From positions 13,206,001-13,270,000 of the forward strand of contig OZ316898.1 of the NCBI GenBank assembly GCA_973895155.1: 64,000 nt of DNA. The letters are read 5' to 3'. The position numbers and the translations under genes are program-made. This DNA is from Marsupella aquatica. Lineage: Eukaryota; Marchantiophyta. Positions 32,823 through 46,022 of the stretch are shown piece by piece. Position 1 is the stretch's first letter. Every line of letters begins with the position of its first letter. The notes below the pieces were generated by a model. It made no database searches. It had not been told where the DNA came from and worked only from the letters and a program-made list of their open reading frames with translations.

Positions 32823-35430
32823 AAGCATAATATGCCAGCAAACAGGAAAAAATTACTCTTAGGAGGAAACACATTTTCAGTTAATAAGAAGAAAAGACCC
32901 TACTTCCCTAGCAAACGTACTCCCTACCTAGCCACAACCTGGTTTGTAAAACACAATTTTGGGACAACTCTTTTGGCTGGCAAACTGGCCAGCCATTTAA
33001 AGTCTTAAAAATGCATTAGAAACACAAAAGCCAGCTATAATCTTACTATAAAAGCGCCAAGTGAAGTCTACTTTTAAGAGGCTAGGTCTAGAGTGAAGCC
33101 TCTAGACCTTAACTCTATGGCCATCATGTGCATGGGAGACTCATGACGACTATGATGTATGTACATGTCATTTTTTTAATAATTTCTAAGTATTTACATT
33201 AAAAAAATATAAGCACTATGGCCCCACCACAACATATGTGCATAGAAGATGGATGTGGATACAAAAAGACTGATGTGCACATAAAGGAGAATGATATATT
33301 ATATATGACTATTAAAATGATTTTTTTTATCATGTCATTAATCTTCAAAGAATATGAATAGATAATATATTTTGACAATTTTTTAATTGTCCTCTTCACT
33401 ATTCAATAGAGAATATATTTTGATAATTTTTTTATTGTCCTCTCCACTATTCACGTTCAAAGAACGGGTAGTCGGGACTAGTAAAAACTAATTAAGAACC
33501 ACTTGCAAACTCCATTACATTACACTCGGGGCTATAACAAATTCTGGACTTCTTGCATCGATCATATATAATATAATAAATCATTGTATTTTGGCATCAT
33601 GTTTGGCTTTGCACTTTTGTTCATGGCAATCTTACTTATAAAATGCAAACAGATGCTAGAGTTGGAGTTTGGCTTCTAGAGTGAATGACTCTAGGGCCGC
33701 ACCAAAATGTATGTGTCTGAATGAAAAATGATTGAGATGTTATGTATTAGAAATTATATTGGAGGGTTGCGCCTTTTTTTATAAAGTGGTTGTGGTTCAA
33801 ATTTGACAAGACTCTTTGAGTGAAAGAAAAGGGAAATTGAATAAAAGAAAGGAAGAAGAAGAAAATAATTATGTTTGGTGAGAACACATTTCTCCAAACA
33901 AGAAAAGTACAAAGTATTCACTTTTAAGCTTTTGATTACTTTGTCACTAAAGATGTTATAATTCATACTACTGCCATTAAGGTTTTTTTATATATTTAAA
34001 AAAATGTCAATGTTTTGTATATGGATAACAAGCTTACCAAGGTAACTAGGGGAACTATGTATGGAAACCCAGATGGAAATTGTGATATTTTTGTAAATAC
34101 TAAAAAAATAGTGGTAATATTGTAAATTCAAACATCTTTACTAATAATGTAGTTAAAAGTTGATTCCCTTTTACCCTCCATGCTAAATCATGATACAAAG
34201 TGCTCCTCCCTCTACCATCCATGCATAGGAAGTGTTACATCATGAGAAGAGTTTAATTACAAATATTATATAGTCATCATGGGGCGCCAATCAAACACGT
34301 TAATGGGAATCAAACACGTTAATGAGAACAGGGGTCATCCACCAGTGGAGATACAACCCCCGCCCTCACTGTGACATAATCTAGGCAGACCATCAATCCA
34401 TTATGTTATCATAAACATTCAATGAATATCGGTTATGTATATCAAATGAAGATATGGATGATGATCATCATAAATATTCAAAGAATCGGCAGTCAGGTCT
34501 ATAATGGTATGGTAGGGATTGACATTCGAAGAATTGTAGTTAGGCTCGTGTTTCATATAGGAGAGGTCCTATGGTGTGAAGTGAGGACGTCTGGGCAGAT
34601 CTACTGTAGTGATGCCGTATGCACATGGTCAAATGTAACCTGTAGCCTTCTCGACGAATGACGCGAGTTAATGCTAGGAGACCTGCTGTTACCTCGTGAA
34701 GTACCCTGAGTTACCTCAAAAATTGAAGGACCAGGTCTTCTCATTGCGGACTGCACGCGTTGTCAATGAGGACTTTTTCCGGCCCGATTCCAACCTTGTA
34801 GAATCCATCGCGCTATTAAAGGCGCGCTCAGACCTCTGCTGAGAACCGTATCAGCCAGCCTTGATCACTCGCACAATCGTCTCAATGCAGCTTTCATGTT
34901 CGACCTGCTCACTAGCTACATGCACTAGATTCATCCAGGCGATCGCCTGGTCTACCTGGGGTTTTAATTGTCAGGGTGTTTAATTAGTACTTAGCGTACC
35001 TAGATTCATACGTACGTACAGTGCTCATTGAATCGATTCGAGGCTTTCTCGTTTGGCCATTCTTGAGTAATGTATCTTTGGATCGAATGATTTCTGTGAT
35101 CCATCACAACAAAAATCGAAAGGCTACGTGACCAGTGTGTTTCTGTAGTCTACCTCTTAGCAGACAACGAAGAGTCGTAAATCGTGGGTTCCTTCATGAT
35201 TTTGATAGCGAATTAACCGAATCTGAAGTGAAGAGGCTCACGTCAGGCTTCCTCTATTAGGCAACAGTCGAATATTGGTGCTTCGAGCAATTTGCTTACC
35301 CGAGAAAGCATCACTTTAAGCTCAACGATCTCTTCACTGCAGATTCATCCCGCTCGACGTACGTAGCAGCTGTGAGTTACTTAGAAGTCTATCAAGTGGA
35401 CCACAACCTGCACTAACCTTGGCCAAGGTG
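32823..35430. other. Intergenic stretch upstream of the polyphenol oxidase gene
   Basis: AT-rich DNA with short ORFs lacking family resemblance. A duplicated AT-rich phrase (GAATATATTTTGA and its neighbours) occurs near 33,365 and 33,410. No gene was recognised. Regulatory sequence of the polyphenol oxidase gene presumably lies in the last few hundred bases, but no clear TATA box was identified. Confidence 0.55.
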
Positions 35431-35439
35431 GAGCGGACA

Positions 35440-37761
35440 ATGGAGATCCCTTTGTTTTGTATAGTGGTGTGGTGTACAATCTCCATGGCTTTCATGTTCC
35501 CGGCAGCTGTGGACGGCGACCCGATCAAGGTAACCTTCGATCATTGCCGGAATTCAACGTACTTCCTTGATCCACAGCACAACAATTCCTCAGAATCCAT
35601 CCAGTGCTGTCCCCTCATGCCAACTAGACCAATCGTCAATGGGCCGCCTCCTGTATTGACGAAACACATCAGAGTTAGAAAAGCTGCACAATGCACGGAT
35701 GCAGCTTACGCTGCAAAGCTCAACAAGGCGTATGAGTTGATGCGGGCACTGCCAGAAGATGACCCACGTTCCTTCGCTCAGCAATGGCAACTTCACTGCT
35801 CTTACTGCGGGGGTGCATTCTTGACCGTCAACAGCAGTGGATCTCCACAGGGAATTGACATCCACTGGAGCTGGCTATTCTTTCCATGGCACAGGTACGT
35901 CAAATCATTAGCTGCAGGACTACACCAATGTGATACTTTCCAGACAAGTCCAATCCTTGAAACATTCAGCAGTTGTCACGAATGTGCTGTTTCAATTCAA
36001 GGATTTATCAGACAGTTTCGCAGATGTTTGCCTCTAGTCGCTACAATGATGTTTCCTGACAGGGTTACGATTCTCAAGGAAGTTTGAATTCGATCTCGAT
36101 CACTGAGAAGCTGATTAGTGTTGCAACCCAATGTATATATGCGCGCAGGTGGTACTTGTACTTCCACGAGAGGATCCTGCAGTCGCTCCTGGGAGACCCC
36201 GACTTCAGCCTCAATTACTGGAACTGGGATGCTCCCTACAGTGTAGGAGATGGCTCTTCCAAACATCGGGCTTGCCTGAAACAGGGGGATGACTTCCCAG
36301 CCTTCTACGCCGACACTTCCTCCGCCGCATACGATGTCAATCGATCTGAGAATGCGAAGGGATATGGCCGTCTGCACTTCCCCGATATCAGTTACACCCC
36401 TGTCACACCTGCAATAACACAGGTTCTCTTCAACGCATCTGCAGAAGACATCATTGAAAGTAATCTGAACATATTGTACCAAGCATTGGTGAGCGGCGGA
36501 ACATCGAAAGAAACTTTCATGGGTCGGCCTTATCACGCAGGAAACCCGTCAGGTGTGTATAAACCGCTCCATCTGACTGAGAAAACTCTTCAAATAAGCT
36601 ACTTTGAGCCAGCCATCGAGAAAGCATGACTTTCTACCATCCGGCCCTAGCTAGCGTTACAAACAATTTGACTCTTTCCTGAAGAGCTATATTCGAATCA
36701 TATCTTGAGCGCTTGCAATCCCAACGATGTCGGCTAAGTATTGATTGGTTTTTGAATTCACAGGCACTGGAGGCCCAAATGGAGGTGCTGGAACGCTAGA
36801 ACTTGGAGCTCACTCTGGTGTTCATTCCTGGATCGGAACAGACCCGCCAGGCAACGACATGGGCCAGCTTTCACGCGCAGCCCGTGACCCTGCCTTCTTC
36901 GCTCATCACTCCAACATCGACCGTATGTGGCAGGTACGTCAGTTAATTAGCTCGAGATAATTGATTATCGAATAACAGATCGATGTAATTAATTTCTATG
37001 GTCAAGGACAGGTAAATTTTGCAGATTGAAGTTGATTACTCAGCTCGTGAAAGCTGATATATTTCCATGGTTGGCTAAAACAGGTATGGAAAGATATCGG
37101 GCCAGTACTAGGTCAGACTCATGAGGACTACTCGGACCCTGACTTTCTGAATGCTGAGTTTCTGTTCTACGATGAAAACAAGGATTTGAGAAGAGTGACG
37201 GTAGGAGACTCGTTAGACTCGAAAAAGATGGGATATGTTTATCAACGTGCTAATGATGCACCATGGGTTTTCTTCAACACTACCAAGTGCAATAAGCTGA
37301 GCTACTACGAACTTATTGCCCAAGCCGAAAGCTTGCCAGAGCCAAGCAAAGACTCGAGGGGATACTACCATCTGGAAGGCGGTAAGACGTTCACTATAGT
37401 ATTGGACAGACCAGAGAATCCACACGACCTTGAAGAGTTCCTCACCATTGACGGAATCAAACTGGACAGATCTTGGAACACAGGGTTTGACGTGTTTGTG
37501 GATTGGGTGAACCCGACTGAGTATTCAGTGCGAACTAAATGCGCAGAATTTTCGGGGAGATTCACCAACATGGTCCAGAGCCGATCCGCTACTGAAGGGA
37601 AACCGGATTTGGACTGGAAGCAAAGTATTTCCAGAACACTGGATGATATTGAAGCGCCAGCAGGCCCTTCAAAGGTCGTCATCACTCTCGTGCCTATGTA
37701 CCGAGAGGACGACTCGGAGAAGACCATGATCAAATTCAAATGCATCCGGATTGACATTTGA
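35440..37761 (+). CDS. PPO: Polyphenol oxidase (plant tyrosinase-type, type-3 copper)
   Basis: Four exons, 35440-35894, 36149-36552, 36764-36933 and 37084-37761, join in phase through GT-AG introns to 568 residues. The ATG at 35,440 gives a hydrophobic N-terminus (MEIPLFCIVVWCTISMAFMF) that looks like a secretory signal rather than a chloroplast transit peptide. CuA ligands: His119 in HCSYCGG, His142 in IDIHWSW and His151 in FFPWHR. CuB ligands: His303 and His307 in GAHSGVHSW and His334/335 in FFAHHSNIDRMW. The PPO1-DWL region (DPDFLNAEFLFYDENK) and the FDVFVDWV form of the C-terminal KFDV region (near residue 478) follow. The enzyme oxidises o-diphenols to quinones with O2. No stop or frameshift is present, so this looks like a working host gene, the only clear one here. 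Confidence 0.9.
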
Positions 37762-39180
37762 GGCTAGGGAGGAGGCGGCTTCGGCGATGATCTATATATA
37801 CCCAACTATCGAACTTCATCATACAATCGTACGGTCAACAACGTTTGGCCGTTTGCCCTCGTGAATATTTATTTGACAAAATTCGAGTCAGTCAGATTGG
37901 CTCACAGAAGTAGACCTTTGATATCTAACGTGGCCATTTTTTTAAATCCTGATCAATTCGGCCTCATCAACTAACTGGGCGAAATTTCGATCACAAGAGC
38001 AGGAACAGCTGGAAGTCAGAACAATTGACAGATCATCTTCGACCGCTAGATTGGCGAAAGAAGTCGGTGCTTGGCTAGAGCGTCTAAGTTTTTCTATATT
38101 ATTATTTGCGGGTTACTTTGTGCGTATATATGACGTATCAGACTGGGCTAGCAATTACAGCATATCAGACGGGGCTAGCGAGAATAAGCTTGCGGAATTA
38201 TTGGCAAGAAATTGATATAGCATAACAAGACTTCAAAAAAGTAAAGAATTGATTGCAAGAGTTTCTCAATGATCACCGAAATTGACTGGTATCATAAGAC
38301 AGTCCGCGCTGTTAAGTACGAGACTAACTGCATGAGATAAGTGAGACCTCAGTGCTGAAATTACATTTACGCCAGCCAGTGTTTTCCGATCTCCACTGAA
38401 CAAGTTCATACACGAACTGAATTCACGGAAGGCGTACTGGTGTGAGTCCTGATGCTCTAAGCTGTCACATGCCCCTTAGGAAATCAAATTTATCCTACCT
38501 TATGTGTGACTTTTACCTAGCTTGATATTGGTGGTCTTAAATCCAACTTACCAAAAAGACAATCCTAAAGGATTTGTATTTTCCTTTAGTAGTAAGTGGG
38601 TTTTTTCTAATTCTCGTGTTCTCAAAGGAATATTTGTGAACTTACCCACAAACACTAAAACTGCCCACAAATGTTCAACCAGAGCACCAGTTTGGGCTAC
38701 AAAAATTGTGTCAATGAATTCTATTTAATGGGTAATGATGCATGAATAATTGCCTAACAGTTTCTGCAATACAAGTTCCTTGTTCCTCTTTGAAGTACTT
38801 AAAAGGCAGCCTCAGGAATTACTACATAACATAGTTACTGGTAAATTCAATTTCCCTGCAGTAACATGGGGGTTCCACTTCAAATCAGAACTAGGAGATT
38901 GAAGCTCCTGTTAAAAGTGGGGATGCATCCAATTCTACCACTTTGCGCATTGAACTCCAGCCTTCTTCTTTGTTACAATGATAGGAGAAACCTCAACAAT
39001 ATGGGAGTATGTCACACATGGGAAGCGCAGAGGGTAGATTGATCTGCCTTGGGAGTGGCTAAATCATTGCTGTGAGTTGGAAGCAATGGATTCCTGAAGA
39101 GAATCCTTGCACAGAATGATGATCTACCATTCGACATATGGGAGCGAAATGGGAGCGAAATCGTAACTAGTCAGAGCACA
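37762..39180. other. Gene-free stretch downstream of polyphenol oxidase
   Basis: Contains the 3' untranslated region and a short duplicated phrase (ATCAGACTGGGCTAGC and ATCAGACGGGGCTAGC, near 38,130-38,180). Nothing else was recognised. Confidence 0.6.
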
Positions 39181-39185
39181 AGTCC

Positions 39186-39478
39186 TGTTAGAAACTGCGC
39201 TGTACTCGTGACATTAAGGGAGTAATAGACCACTCGCTGTCGTTAGTACTATGAGCTTGACAGGAGCGCATTATGCGCTCCCCACTTACGGTAGTAAATA
39301 CAGTAGGTGCGCCCCATGCGCACCCCACTCTGCTTAGTTAGCAGTGTCTCTTATTACTAGTAGGTCTAGGTTAGTATCCCAGTCCGTCGATCTCCCTTGA
39401 TCTGCGATCTCCTCTCTCTACTTATATGGCCATCCGCTGCATCTTCAGTATTCAGTCTACTTACGATAGATTCCAACA
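39186..39478. repeat. Solo LTR of a Copia-like retrotransposon with 5-bp target duplication
   Basis: A 293-bp unit begins TGTTAGAAACTGCG and ends GATTCCAACA, giving TG...CA and TGTTaGAA/TTCcAACA termini. It is flanked on both sides by AGTCC (39,181-39,185 and 39,479-39,483). No internal retroviral-type coding sequence adjoins it, so it is best read as a solo LTR left by LTR-LTR recombination. Its sequence differs from the LTR at 23,659. Confidence 0.85.
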
Positions 39479-40871
39479 AGTCCCCCTAAATTTCAAGAAT
39501 AGGGTAACCGATCGGCATCCGTGGATCAGAGTAGTCTAGCCAAGGAGTCAAACTTTAGCCTATAATAAGTAGTCTTGGATCATGGTGAAAGCCTTCCTGA
39601 AACCTACGTAAGGGTTGTCTGATTGATTTACAGCTCGGCATAACCTGTAAATCAACAGAATTTGTTGTGGATTTGTGGGATGCTTGGTGGTGAGAAATTC
39701 TTAAACGCCATTCGCGTTCTCTCCAGAAGTGAACTAAGAAGAATTCATGGAATTGACATACATGTCCCCCTCCTACCCACCTCAAAATCATAACCAGATT
39801 CTTGTCTTGGTAGCAATACTGGATAGGATAGACAACGAACAGTCTCATCGGTAGTGAAATTCCTCCCAGTTCAGTGGCTGGGTTGCCCGGGGCGTGTTGC
39901 CCTTCCACTTTTTCAAACAGATTAAAAACTTGAAAGAACATATTATAATTATCTACTTAATGGCCTTCACTTTATCTACTTAATGGCATTAGTGAAGTTT
40001 TTCTTTGTATTTTGAATAGGATAATGTACTAGGTAGAGTGTATTGTGAGATATGATGCCCCCAAAAACGAGGGCAATAGCCCAAGTTTTGAGTGCATTCT
40101 GAGATATAATATTAGGAAGTAAGACATTAATGTACTTAAACGTTCAAGAGTGGTTATTTGATAACAAGTGAAAGTGAACTTCTCAAATATAAAATCAAGT
40201 TAAAGGGCTATGCAAGAATTGGTTGCTACGCAATTGGCCAAATAAACAAATTTAAAAGCAATTCTTGTTGTCTTAGTTTTGATACATTTTCATTATTTTA
40301 GTTTATATGGTAACACTATATTTGGGATTTACCTTTTCCACATTTATGTTGATTCACATAATCCCCTCCTCAAAAGAAGGGAGGTTTGTTAGTATGGAAA
40401 ATCAATGCACTAAAAACCACAAAGGGAAAAATCACAAAATATGTATGTAGTGATAGTGTTTTAAGAACAAGAATGCACAGTTCAGATTTGGATCTCAATA
40501 TTATGAAGCTTCTGGGATACTTTTATTAAAAACAGGAACACACTCCAGATTTGGATTCCATCATTATATATATAAAAGCGCGAATGAACAAAAATGCCAA
40601 ACCAAGAGATAGGGTCCCAAAGGCAAAGCAACCCAAAAAGGGGAAGGGAGGGGAAACAGCCCAGAGTAGATTGAAGAGGCCCAACAAGCCAAGGGGTCCT
40701 CTACAAAACAAATGGAAGCAACCAACCAAAGAGTCCACTGAGTGGCCTAGAAGACAAACACCCTACCGTGCAGAGAATTGAAAAGTGTGGACAGTTAGAG
40801 CTTCAAGAGTGAAGGGTATAGGAGGGTCACAAAGTGAAGTCTACCTCGATCAAGGCCCTAAATCCAATTGT

Positions 40872-41315
40872 CTAGGCTCTACAAAGGATAGTGAATGCCT
40901 GAGCCTTCTGAAGTGTCATGGACACCCTCTGTCTAAGGAAGGTACTGGTGAGGACAGAGACAGGGGGATAAGGCCTCCGCTCAATGCAAAAAATTGCACA
41001 AGCCCTAAGGAACTGGTCAAAGGTAGGGTGCAATGCACCAAAGACCTCAAGAGCAAAAAGGTAGAACAAATCCCCAGGGTAATGAACAACATAGGCCTTG
41101 GCTGCTGCATGGCCAGGTACATGGGGGGCAACTGCAACATGGCTCCCTCGTGTAGGATCAGCAATATTAACCACATCACCAAGAGAGCAAACTCCAGCCA
41201 GAGAATAGACCAGATCAATCCGCCACTGGTCAGGCACCCCAGCACGAGGGGGAAGAATGTACATGTCGTTTCTCCAGGGGTTGCTCCATACTCCATCGTT
41301 TACAATAAGCTCCAC
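40872..41315 (-). CDS. Unidentified ORF, possibly transposon-derived
   Basis: 147-codon open frame starting MELIVNDGVWSNPWRNDMYI, with ordinary-looking amino-acid composition (RAGVPDQWRIDLVYSLAGVC, ALEVFGALHPTFDQFLRAC). It is longer and more protein-like than other frames nearby. The mix of conserved-looking words suggests the C-terminal part of a retroelement or other mobile-element protein, but I do not recognise the family. There is no promoter or partner gene. Confidence 0.3.
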   Translation of the reverse strand: MELIVNDGVWSNPWRNDMYILPPRAGVPDQWRIDLVYSLAGVCSLGDVVNIADPTRGSHVAVAPHVPGHAAAKAYVVHYPGDLFYLFALEVFGALHPTFDQFLRACAIFCIERRPYPPVSVLTSTFLRQRVSMTLQKAQAFTILCRA

Positions 41316-41499
41316 ATTTTTTGGTCAGCCTACAAGCAATGACCTACAAGCATGACACAAAGTATTAATAGTAGCCAGACACAAAGGGGGGCCCTTTTAT
41401 ATGGGGCACGTTAAAGCCATTCCGGGTGCAATATGGGCAAAAGAAAAGCTTAGATGCTATGTTCAAAGAAACATTTACCAACGGTCCCTCCTGGGTGTA

Positions 41500-41596
41500 T
41501 CAAATCTATTTATAACCACTCCTGCTAGCTCACAGGCCATCCAGCCCCAGGGTCTGTCAAATCTATTTATAACCACTCCTGCTAGCTCACAGGCCA
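41500..41596. repeat. Direct duplication, 40-bp unit with 57-bp period
   Basis: The unit starting TCAAATCTATTTATAACCAC and ending GCTCACAGGCCA occurs at 41,500-41,539 and 41,557-41,596 without mismatches. Confidence 0.9.
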
Positions 41597-43216
41597 ATAG
41601 GTCTATCTAATCTATTCAAAATGGCCCCCTATTAGATCAAAGGCATCGTGTGATGTTATGTTTAGAAAATGGGAACCCTGGGCCCCAAATTTGAGAGTAC
41701 ATTAGGGTCCACAATTCTCTTCACTGACGCAAACCTTAGTGACTGTTTTGGAAAGAAAAACAGAAAAATAACATACTTGAAAAAACTTGGGTGAGATTCA
41801 TAAGAAACCAAAAAAACAGTAAAATCGTTATGGGTCCAGTTAGAGACTCTTGCAATTTTTAAAATTCAGAGAAAATTCCACGTCAACAATTAATTCATAT
41901 CCGTTGGATTTTACTTATCAATGGTGGAGATTGTGCAACGTGCCTTAACACTCGTGTGCCGGTTGAAGACACTCATGTGGCAAGCGTGAATAAAATGTCT
42001 AGTTCATTTGCAGGAATGATACACATTCTTTGATACCAAATTTAAACAGAAACTTGCATACTACTTTGGGAAATAAAATAAGACAACAAGTCAATCTTAA
42101 CCATTGATGTTTATTAATCAATGATGAGAATTGTGAAACGTGAATTGATACACAATAAACTCACTTGTGTAAGAATTGTCATGCGTGTGAGAATGAAAAC
42201 ACGTGCAAGAATGGTGACGCGTGTGAGAGTTGTAACGCATGTCAAATATGTGCTAGTTGCGGGTCAGTCAAAACTAATAAAAAGTAATTAGATATGTGTC
42301 AGTATAATGTGGCAACTAAGTTGAAGCCAAAATCAACTTGGATCTCTAAAACAATTCAAATTTTTTGGTTGTACTCAACCAAATGGGCTGAAAATTCTCT
42401 ACATTATAGAGGAAAGCTAGCTAGGGGAATCTATAGGGGAAGCTAAAGTTTGAGCTCCCCAATTTGTGAATTAAAAATAAATTGAGATTCCAAATTTGTC
42501 TTAAACCCATCTTAGTTACTTTACGCCTACTTTGACTAAGCCGACTAAATCAACGTCAAGAGACCAAAATCTATCTGAAGCTTTGTAATTCTGCATTTTC
42601 TCCTTACCTAACCAAATGTGCCAAAAATTTGTTGAGAGATAGAAGGAAGCTAGGAGAATATGTACTTAAAGTTTGAGCTCAAACTGAGATTAAATTTGTG
42701 AGTTCAAAATAAAACTGTACCTATACTAGAAATTAGCCCAATGTTACACTAAAACAACTTTCCTTTAGAAGCCGACTAAGCTTCAGTTAGGGCCAAAACA
42801 ATCCAATAGGTGGGATTTATCATTTTTCTTTTACTCAATTAAATTGGTTGAAAATGTTCAAAGACATAGACTAAACTAGGGGAAATGTGTGGCTACACAT
42901 TTGAGCTCAAACAAATTTCACAATAGTGAGTTAAAAAATTTAAAATATAAACTGACTTCACCTTACTTAATGAAATGAGTTGAAATTTTGTTGAGAGAAG
43001 AAGAGCTAGTAAGGGGATACCTCCACTATATGCTACGCCAACCTTACCCTAAGCCAACTTTACCTAAGTTGAGTAAGCCAAAGTCACGTTTATAATTTAG
43101 GTCATGTCTGTACATTTTTAATTTTGAAAAAATGGTGATGATAAAATATGTTCAGATGATGTTAATTTAGTGTTGAATTGAGAATTTTGAAATGTTTCAT
43201 GTACCTTATCAAATGA

Positions 43217-43465
43217 TTTTAAAGTTACAATTGGGGTCAAACATTACACCAGCCCTTAAGGATGTGTTCACTGAAGAATTTTAATTTGCAACCTTATCAA
43301 TTTAAAGTTACAAATGGGGTCAAACAGTACACTGACCCTTGCGGATGTGTGCACCTGCAGAATGCCTTAACTTGTAACCTTATTAATTTTAAAATTACAA
43401 TTGGGGTCAAAAAGTACACTTGCGAAACGAATGTGTGCACATGATGCCTTAACTTGTAATCTTCT
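43217..43465. repeat. Degenerate tandem repeat, period about 86 bp, three copies
   Basis: Each unit has AAAgTTACAAnTGGGGTCAA, then AnTACAC, GnATGTGTnCAC and a CTTAACTTGTAAC-type end. Confidence 0.75.
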
Positions 43466-45127
43466 TGATTTTTAAGGTAATGGCTTGTTATGTTAAGAGT
43501 AGTATCAAATGTTGATCTTGCTTCTGCTATTTCTATTGGAAAATGAACAAAAGGAAATAACTCTCAAGCTTAAGTTTTATTATGCTTTTCTTTGTAGCAA
43601 AGCTTCTTAGATAGGGTATTAGTGTTTACATTTTCTTTATTTGTTAAGATTTGAGAAAACATTTACAAGTCAAAAATGAAGCTCCAATTTTCTAGTCAAA
43701 TAGTACACTAAGTTTGGATCTCAATATCAGAATGTTGAAAATTAGAACTTTATACTTTCTTTTATTCACAAATAATTACCACAAATCAATATACTAGAGG
43801 TGAAATCTTGGAACTGCGTAAATGTTTGATATTGTTCCCGATATTGTTTTATCACACAAAAATATTAGCAATCACAGCTGTTAACCATATAAAGAGAAGA
43901 AAAAAATCAAACCTGTATTTCAAGTGTTGTAATAAAGTTGAGTTTGCTATTGATTGCCAAATAACCTGTAAACTCTCCCAAGCTTCTCTAGCAACCAAGA
44001 AGAAAATGTTCATCTCAAGAAAGGGTCAAGAGTGGGCTCAAGAATTGAATTGAAAGGACATTGGGCCACTTCACAACTAATAAAATCCATACAAATTGTA
44101 ATCATCAAACAAAACATGCAATCATACAAACCTACCTGGTCACCCGATGAGAGCCCTACAAAAAATATTCTACCATTTGATGTCCGCCTCCAAGCTTGAA
44201 TGTCTCCTGTAAACTCTCCTCACACCTAGTGTGAAGTATGTTGTAAATCTCACTATAATTCTCCCTAGGCACACCAAAATAGTCATGAGTCAAACCTCCA
44301 ATCAATCTGCAAAAGTGCAACATTGAATACAACATCACTATCTTCTATCCAACCTTATTTTGTTCAGTTTATTAGAGTTATTAATCTCTAAATAATGAAA
44401 AAAGCTACATTTAATAATAAGACAAATAACATCATAATATACAATTTATTACACTATCTATATCATGCAAGGAAATAAGTATTCATACTCCCATGAAAGT
44501 TGGTCTATATATATAACCTCTCTCTCCACAACACTTGTGATGATTCTACACTTATGGTTTTTGTCTTTGTTTCCACTTGCCATGATATTAGGCTAATGAT
44601 GAGAATTTTCTTTTACTAGTATAATTATATATTAACAAAATTGAATCTTCAAACTAAGTTGCCCAAGATAGTATTACATATGATTATAACTAATGGCTCA
44701 ATCGAAGCCATCATTTTTCTTGTGACATACTCTTGTTATTGTAGATGAGCTTTTGATGTCATTCTTATAAATAAATTAAATTTAATGCACAAAAAATCAA
44801 TACAAATTTACAACACTCCTCTGAATGTACTTTGGCTATATAATTTACCTGGAAGAATTGAGCTGGACCCACATACTAGTTGAAATAGTCACGTCAGGCA
44901 TGTGTGTAAAGAAAGTCGTGAGGGTACATGAGAACAAGTTGATACCATGATTTGAGGGCCTGCTGTTTTATTTTACTTTTTGTTCCCTTCAATAAGACTG
45001 TTGGACTGTTCACAACATATTCCTAAATTAATCATGATTCCCTCAAGACAAACGTGTGTACTCGGAAAGAAAAAGCCAAAAGTCCCAAAGTCTATATATT
45101 GGGCTCCCTATACAGACGCATTTTAGG

Positions 45128-45290
45128 CTAGAACTGACCATGGCCATTGGATGGTGAGCTGGTCAAATGAGGTACTTAAGGGGTGACCATCCTGGGGACA
45201 GACACGTGTGCAACCTTTGAACCCCAACCCAATCTCAAGGCACCACAAAATGGGTGTGGAGTTGCCAAGCTGAGGTTGTAGGGTGGGTGG
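45128..45290. repeat. Dispersed repeat R1, copy 2
   Basis: Same orientation as copy 1 at 24,519-24,720, sharing GACCATGgCCATTG, GGTCAAAtGAGG, CAATCTCAAGGCAC and TGTGGAGTTGCCAAGCTG. Confidence 0.75.
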
Positions 45291-45489
45291 AATTGATGTG
45301 GGGAGCCAATGGAGCACCCAAGGGTATCCCACATCCATACTAAGTCTAACCATTTGTTTTTAGAGTTTAATAAGAATGATAAAATATGAAGTACATTTAG
45401 GTCCTTATATAAATACCTTATCTAGTTTTCATGGTAGATGAAAGTTTGAGTAAATTGATTGAGTAAATCTAACACTATCACTACTACAC

Positions 45490-45985
45490 TATTGGCCCCT
45501 TTTGCGAACCCATACACATCGCAATCAACAAAGGCCCGATAAACAGAATTCCGGCACTTGCGAACTAACACGCATCGCTACACCATCCCAAATTGCGAAG
45601 TTAAAACCTTCGCACGTGGACCATCGCAACGCCATCACAACACCATCACAATTTCCTAACCAAATTCCCTCGCAACTTGTCGAACACTTCCGAGTTCAAA
45701 ATCGTCGCAAACGCTTCGCATTATGCCGCACGGTCCTTTGTTACCGACGTTGGTTTTTGTGAAGCTGGAAGGTTCGCTACGTGTTTGTGATGGGAATGAG
45801 TTTGATATTTGCGATGTCGTGGGGTTGGCAACTAGCGAGCCTTATAAGATCACTCTTATGCGAAATAAATTTGATGGGGACTTCCGATCTAAATTGGATC
45901 GGAACTTGTGAGTTGGTTTAGGCCAGAAGTTGGGAACCATTTGACTTCGCAACTTGTGATGTTACTTGGTTCTATAATAGCGATC
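45490..45985. repeat. CACTA element D left subterminal GCGAA repeats
   Basis: At least a dozen GCGAA/TTCGC/TCGCAA words in both orientations lie within about 490 bp, matching the clusters right of element C. CACTA transposases bind such subterminal motifs. Confidence 0.7.
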
Positions 45986-45998
45986 CGAGTCATTTTAG

Positions 45999-46022
45999 AA
46001 CACAAAGCCTTAAAGGATGGGT
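45999..46022 (+). repeat. Element C left terminal inverted repeat
   Basis: 24 bp beginning AACACAAAGCCTTAAAGG, one mismatch to the right repeat. Confidence 0.85.

Larger units (their letters stand above)
39484..45472. other. Repeat-rich gene-poor stretch
   Basis: No confident gene. It contains an unidentified ORF at 40,872-41,315, a 57-bp-period duplication at 41,500-41,596, a degenerate approximately 86-bp tandem repeat at 43,217-43,465 and the R1 repeat copy at 45,128-45,290. Confidence 0.6.

Noticed and set aside
33455-33485. Helitron 3' end (GGGACTAGT preceded by a weak hairpin near CACGTTCAAAGAACG)
   Set aside because: No matching 5' TC end, no Rep/helicase coding and a poor hairpin; CTAGT alone is too common.
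39555-39941. 128-codon minus-strand open frame next to the solo LTR
   Set aside because: No recognisable domain, and it adjoins LTR-derived sequence; support too weak to call a gene.
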